In this document: positions 14,123 to 15,751 of the stretch, piece after piece
Position numbering within the stretch: the first letter of the stretch is position 1
Layout: each line of letters opens with the position of its first letter
Source: JAKFDK01 sp036676195
GTDB lineage: Bacteria; Bacillota; Sulfobacillia; Symbiobacteriales; ZC4RG38
DNA: 15,751 nucleotides
Direction: 5' to 3'
Assembly: GCA_036676195.1 (NCBI GenBank)
Contig: JAKFDK010000130.1
Coordinates: 1-15,751 of the forward strand
Translations under genes and position numbers: made by a program
The notes under the pieces: generated by a model
Told to the model about the DNA's origin: nothing
Seen by the model: only the letters and a program-made list of their open reading frames with translations
The model's database searches: none

Positions 14123-15013
14123 ATGTCTGACCGCAGAAGAATTCGTACCACCAACGTTGCCGCCGCTATCACTGTGCTTGGCTTGCTGGGGGCTCTGGCC
14201 AGCGGCGAAGCAGATATCCCCGTTCTGCTCCTGATCCTGGTGATGGCCGCTTTTGGCCTGACCACTGCGATTACCGGCGGCTATCTCGCCCTGGCAGCCT
14301 GGCTGCCAGGAGTGCTGGGCGGCGTTGTTTTTCTGGGTGCCGGGGTGGCCATTGACGGGGTGTCCGGCCTGTGGTCAGGCCTGGCCCTGGCGGCTGCCCT
14401 GGTCTGGACCGGAGCCGGGCTGCAGCCGCTGCTGAGGTCCGGGGCCGGCCAGGTCGCCACGCCGACCGCGGCGGCCGATGCTGTTCAACCGAACACCACC
14501 AGCCTGGTGTACAGGCGCTCACTCACCCCCACCTATCGCTGGGTCGTCATTGGCATGGCCATCTGCCTGGTTGCCCTGTTCCTGCCGTGGCGCGCACCCC
14601 AGTCCGGCGTGCAGCAGAACTGGGTGCCTAAGGGAACTGTTACCACTTATAAAAACAGCAGCGGCGCGGTGGTAGGACGCCACGATGGTACCTGGCTGTC
14701 TCCCGATTTCCAGGTCCAGTACGCCGAAGGCAGCAACGGCTTTGCTGAACAGGGCGGGCTCACCCTGCTGATTGTTGGCTATCTGGTCAGCGGCTTTGTA
14801 GGCCTGCGCCTACGGCTGCCGCCCATGGCTGCCAGGGTACTTCCCCTTCTGGGCCTGGCCCTGCTGACCTGGAATGCCTTTGCCAATCTCATTTACCCCG
14901 GCGTGAGCGCCGGCACCATGCTCTACCTGGCCGGCACACTTCTGGCTGCCTACGGCGGAGCCCGCACCTCCATGCCCCGGCGGCCCCTCCGCTCTGCCGA
15001 TTCTGGACGGTAA
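14123..15013 (+). CDS. Unknown membrane protein with about eight helices
   Basis: The product is 296 aa. Likely transmembrane segments are at about 12-28, 31-49, 54-76, 80-100, 139-156, 212-228, 238-257 and 264-279. A soluble loop of about 55 residues (157-211) lies between helices 5 and 6 and contains NWVPKGTVTTYKNSSGAVVG; with a positive N-terminus (SDRRRIR) inside and four helices before a basic linker (130-139), this loop should face outside. The C-terminal tail is Arg-rich and cytoplasmic. ATG 14123 is the start, with AAGGAG (14109-14114) 8 nt upstream; the open frame reaches back to 14081 without a site. No transporter or enzyme motif was recognised. It follows the LysR gene by 60 bp and may be cotranscribed. 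Confidence 0.78.
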   Translation: MSDRRRIRTTNVAAAITVLGLLGALASGEADIPVLLLILVMAAFGLTTAITGGYLALAAWLPGVLGGVVFLGAGVAIDGVSGLWSGLALAAALVWTGAGLQPLLRSGAGQVATPTAAADAVQPNTTSLVYRRSLTPTYRWVVIGMAICLVALFLPWRAPQSGVQQNWVPKGTVTTYKNSSGAVVGRHDGTWLSPDFQVQYAEGSNGFAEQGGLTLLIVGYLVSGFVGLRLRLPPMAARVLPLLGLALLTWNAFANLIYPGVSAGTMLYLAGTLLAAYGGARTSMPRRPLRSADSGR

Positions 15014-15032
15014 CCGGATGATGCGTGTGTAC

Positions 15033-15056
15033 ACCCTGGAGTCACCACTCCAGGGT
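15033..15056. promoter_or_regulatory. Perfect hairpin between convergent genes
   Basis: A 10-bp stem ACCCTGGAGT (15033-15042) / ACTCCAGGGT (15047-15056) with loop CACC. It lies between the ends of the membrane-protein gene (15013, plus) and the repeat-protein gene (15085, minus), so it could end transcripts from both sides. The tract after it on the plus strand is AAAAA, not T, and no T-run follows on the minus strand either, so it does not fit the classic intrinsic terminator. Confidence 0.55.
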
Positions 15057-15084
15057 AAAAACCATTGCGGGCCAGGCCGCGTGC

Positions 15085-15513
15085 TTAAAACACCACCGGA
15101 GCCCTGGTTACCGGCGCGCCGTAGGGCAATACCCCGTAGGGCAGTACTTCATACGGCAGTGCTCCGTACGGCGGTACTCCATACGGCAGAGCTCCGTACG
15201 GCGGTACTCCATACGGCAGAGCTCCGTACGGCGGTACTCCATACGGCAGTGCTCCGTACGGCGGTACTCCATACGGCAGTGCTCCGTACGGCGGTACTCC
15301 ATACGGCAGTGCTTCGAACGGCAGCGCCCGGTATGGTAGCGCCCGGTATGGCAGCGCCCGGTACGGCAGCGCCCGGTATGGCAGTCCTTCGTAGGGCAGG
15401 GCTCCGTAGGGTAGGGCTCCGTAGGGCAGGCCACTGGGAGCAGCGGGGAGATAAGCGCCCGGGGGCAGGGCCAGCGGCCGGCCGGCCGGGTAAACGGGCA
15501 GCCCGTACGACAT
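15085..15513 (-). CDS. Pentapeptide-repeat Tyr/Pro/Gly-rich structural protein
   Basis: The product is 142 aa. After an N-terminal region with MSYGLPVYPAGRPLALPPG come 21 consecutive pentads of the form [AGV]-[LP]-P-[YF]-[GRE], first GLPYG/ALPYR types, then ALPYG-VPPYG pairs, ending in APVTRAPVVF. Nearly every pentad has Pro followed by Tyr. There is no signal peptide, membrane segment or cysteine. ATG 15513 is the start; AAAGGGG lies 12 nt upstream, a rather long spacing, and no other start is near. A -10-like TATACT (15548-15543) lies upstream. Tyr/Pro/Gly-rich low-complexity proteins of this kind occur in spore coats and matrices, so a coat role is plausible but unproven. A group II intron ends 118 bp upstream on the same strand. 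Confidence 0.72.
   Translation of the reverse strand: MSYGLPVYPAGRPLALPPGAYLPAAPSGLPYGALPYGALPYEGLPYRALPYRALPYRALPYRALPFEALPYGVPPYGALPYGVPPYGALPYGVPPYGALPYGVPPYGALPYGVPPYGALPYEVLPYGVLPYGAPVTRAPVVF
15151..15300. repeat. Five 30-bp tandem repeats, coding
   Basis: Five units of 30 bp (15151-15180, 15181-15210, 15211-15240, 15241-15270, 15271-15300) differ only at one position (cagT or cagA before gctcc). Each encodes two pentads, ALPYG and VPPYG. Diverged 15-bp half-units extend on both sides (about 15121-15150 and 15301-15430), which suggests a 15-bp ancestral unit with recent doubling and amplification. Confidence 0.9.
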
Positions 15514-15630
15514 GGCGATGAGTCGCCCCTTTCTTCGCCGCCAGTATAGAGGTTCCAGACTTCGCAGATGCCCAGAATACCATATGTGCCGGTCGGCCAC
15601 TCGGCAACCGGCCCCCGCCAGGGCCGAACA

Positions 15631-15751
15631 ATCGAGTAGGAGGGGGCGGCTAGCCCCCGTCCTCTCACACCACCGGACATGCGGGTCCGCATCCGGCGGT
15701 TCGCCAAGATTGACGGAGTGTGTGGTAGCATTCGGTTAGACTCAGGAGTCC
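15631..15751 (-). mobile_element. 3' end of a group II intron (domains V and VI), continues off the right edge
   Basis: On the minus strand, domain V lies at 15700-15669: ACCGCCGGA pairs with TCCGGTGGT (one G-T wobble), the upper helix is TGCG/CGCA with loop GACC, and a 2-nt bulge TG sits on the 3' strand. The lower helix holds a CGC triad in place of AGC. Domain VI lies at 15666-15634: GAG/CTC and AGGA/TCCT enclose a single bulged A (plus-strand t15637), the expected branch point, above a GGGGGC/GCCCCC stem. The branch A is about 6 nt from the final AT, which places the 3' splice site at 15631/15630. The sequence at 15701-15751 should be the end of domain IV, or of the reverse-transcriptase gene; no protein could be read there. 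Confidence 0.85.

Noticed and set aside
15033..15056. Bidirectional intrinsic terminator
   Set aside because: The stem is perfect, but an A-tract follows it on the plus strand and no T-run follows it on either transcript; kept only as a hairpin.
15151..15300. Regular 30-bp repeats as a CRISPR array
   Set aside because: The units are directly adjacent with no spacers, and they keep an open reading frame.

Overview
The window is GC-rich (by eye well over 60%) and almost fully coding. It looks like a high-GC, possibly thermophilic member of the Bacillota, of the Symbiobacterium type. This is an inference from four things: the gene order sufC-sufD-sufS-sufU-sufB with SufU (not IscU or SufA) as the sulfur acceptor, strong GGAGG-type ribosome binding sites with frequent GTG and TTG starts, a copper-amine-oxidase N-terminal ('stalk') domain protein, and a group II intron end. 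No rRNA, intact tRNA or phage gene was found, and the species cannot be read from the sequence.

Layout. (1) 1-291, minus strand: 5' part of a Gly/Ala/Leu repeat protein that runs off the left edge. (2) 334-2031, minus: NagZ-type beta-N-acetylglucosaminidase. (3) 2246-2647, plus: PerR-like Fur-family regulator behind two palindromes. (4) 2641-3378, minus: SufR-like regulator with four C-terminal cysteines, convergent with the PerR gene (stop codons overlap) and divergent from the suf genes. (5) 3609-9482, plus: SUF iron-sulfur cluster operon sufC, sufD, sufS, sufU, sufB, then a Rieske ferredoxin and a SufT/MIP18 protein, closed by a strong intrinsic terminator at 9491-9525. (6) 9526-9975: 450 bp of lower GC with no convincing intact gene; it carries a decayed tRNA-Leu(UAA) on the minus strand and an orphan reading frame. 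(7) 9976-10923, minus: secreted stalk-domain protein. (8) 11005-13027, minus: leuC and leuD. (9) 13148-14062, plus: LysR regulator divergent from leuC. (10) 14123-15013, plus: unknown eight-helix membrane protein. (11) 15085-15513, minus: pentapeptide-repeat structural protein. (12) 15631-15751, minus: 3' end (domains V and VI) of a group II intron that enters from the right.

How it works together. Regions 3-5 form one iron-sulfur and metal-stress module: a metal-dependent Fur-family sensor, a probable iron-sulfur-sensing repressor, and the whole cluster-building machine with two accessory proteins. A perfect palindrome, GGTTTTCAC-N10-GTGAAAACC, covers the -35 box of the suf promoter. A third half-site lies over the predicted sufR -35 region, which suggests that SufR controls both directions. 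The leuCD pair encodes isopropylmalate isomerase, itself a [4Fe-4S] client of such machinery, and probably answers to the divergent LysR protein. Both window edges carry short-period repeat proteins of unknown function.
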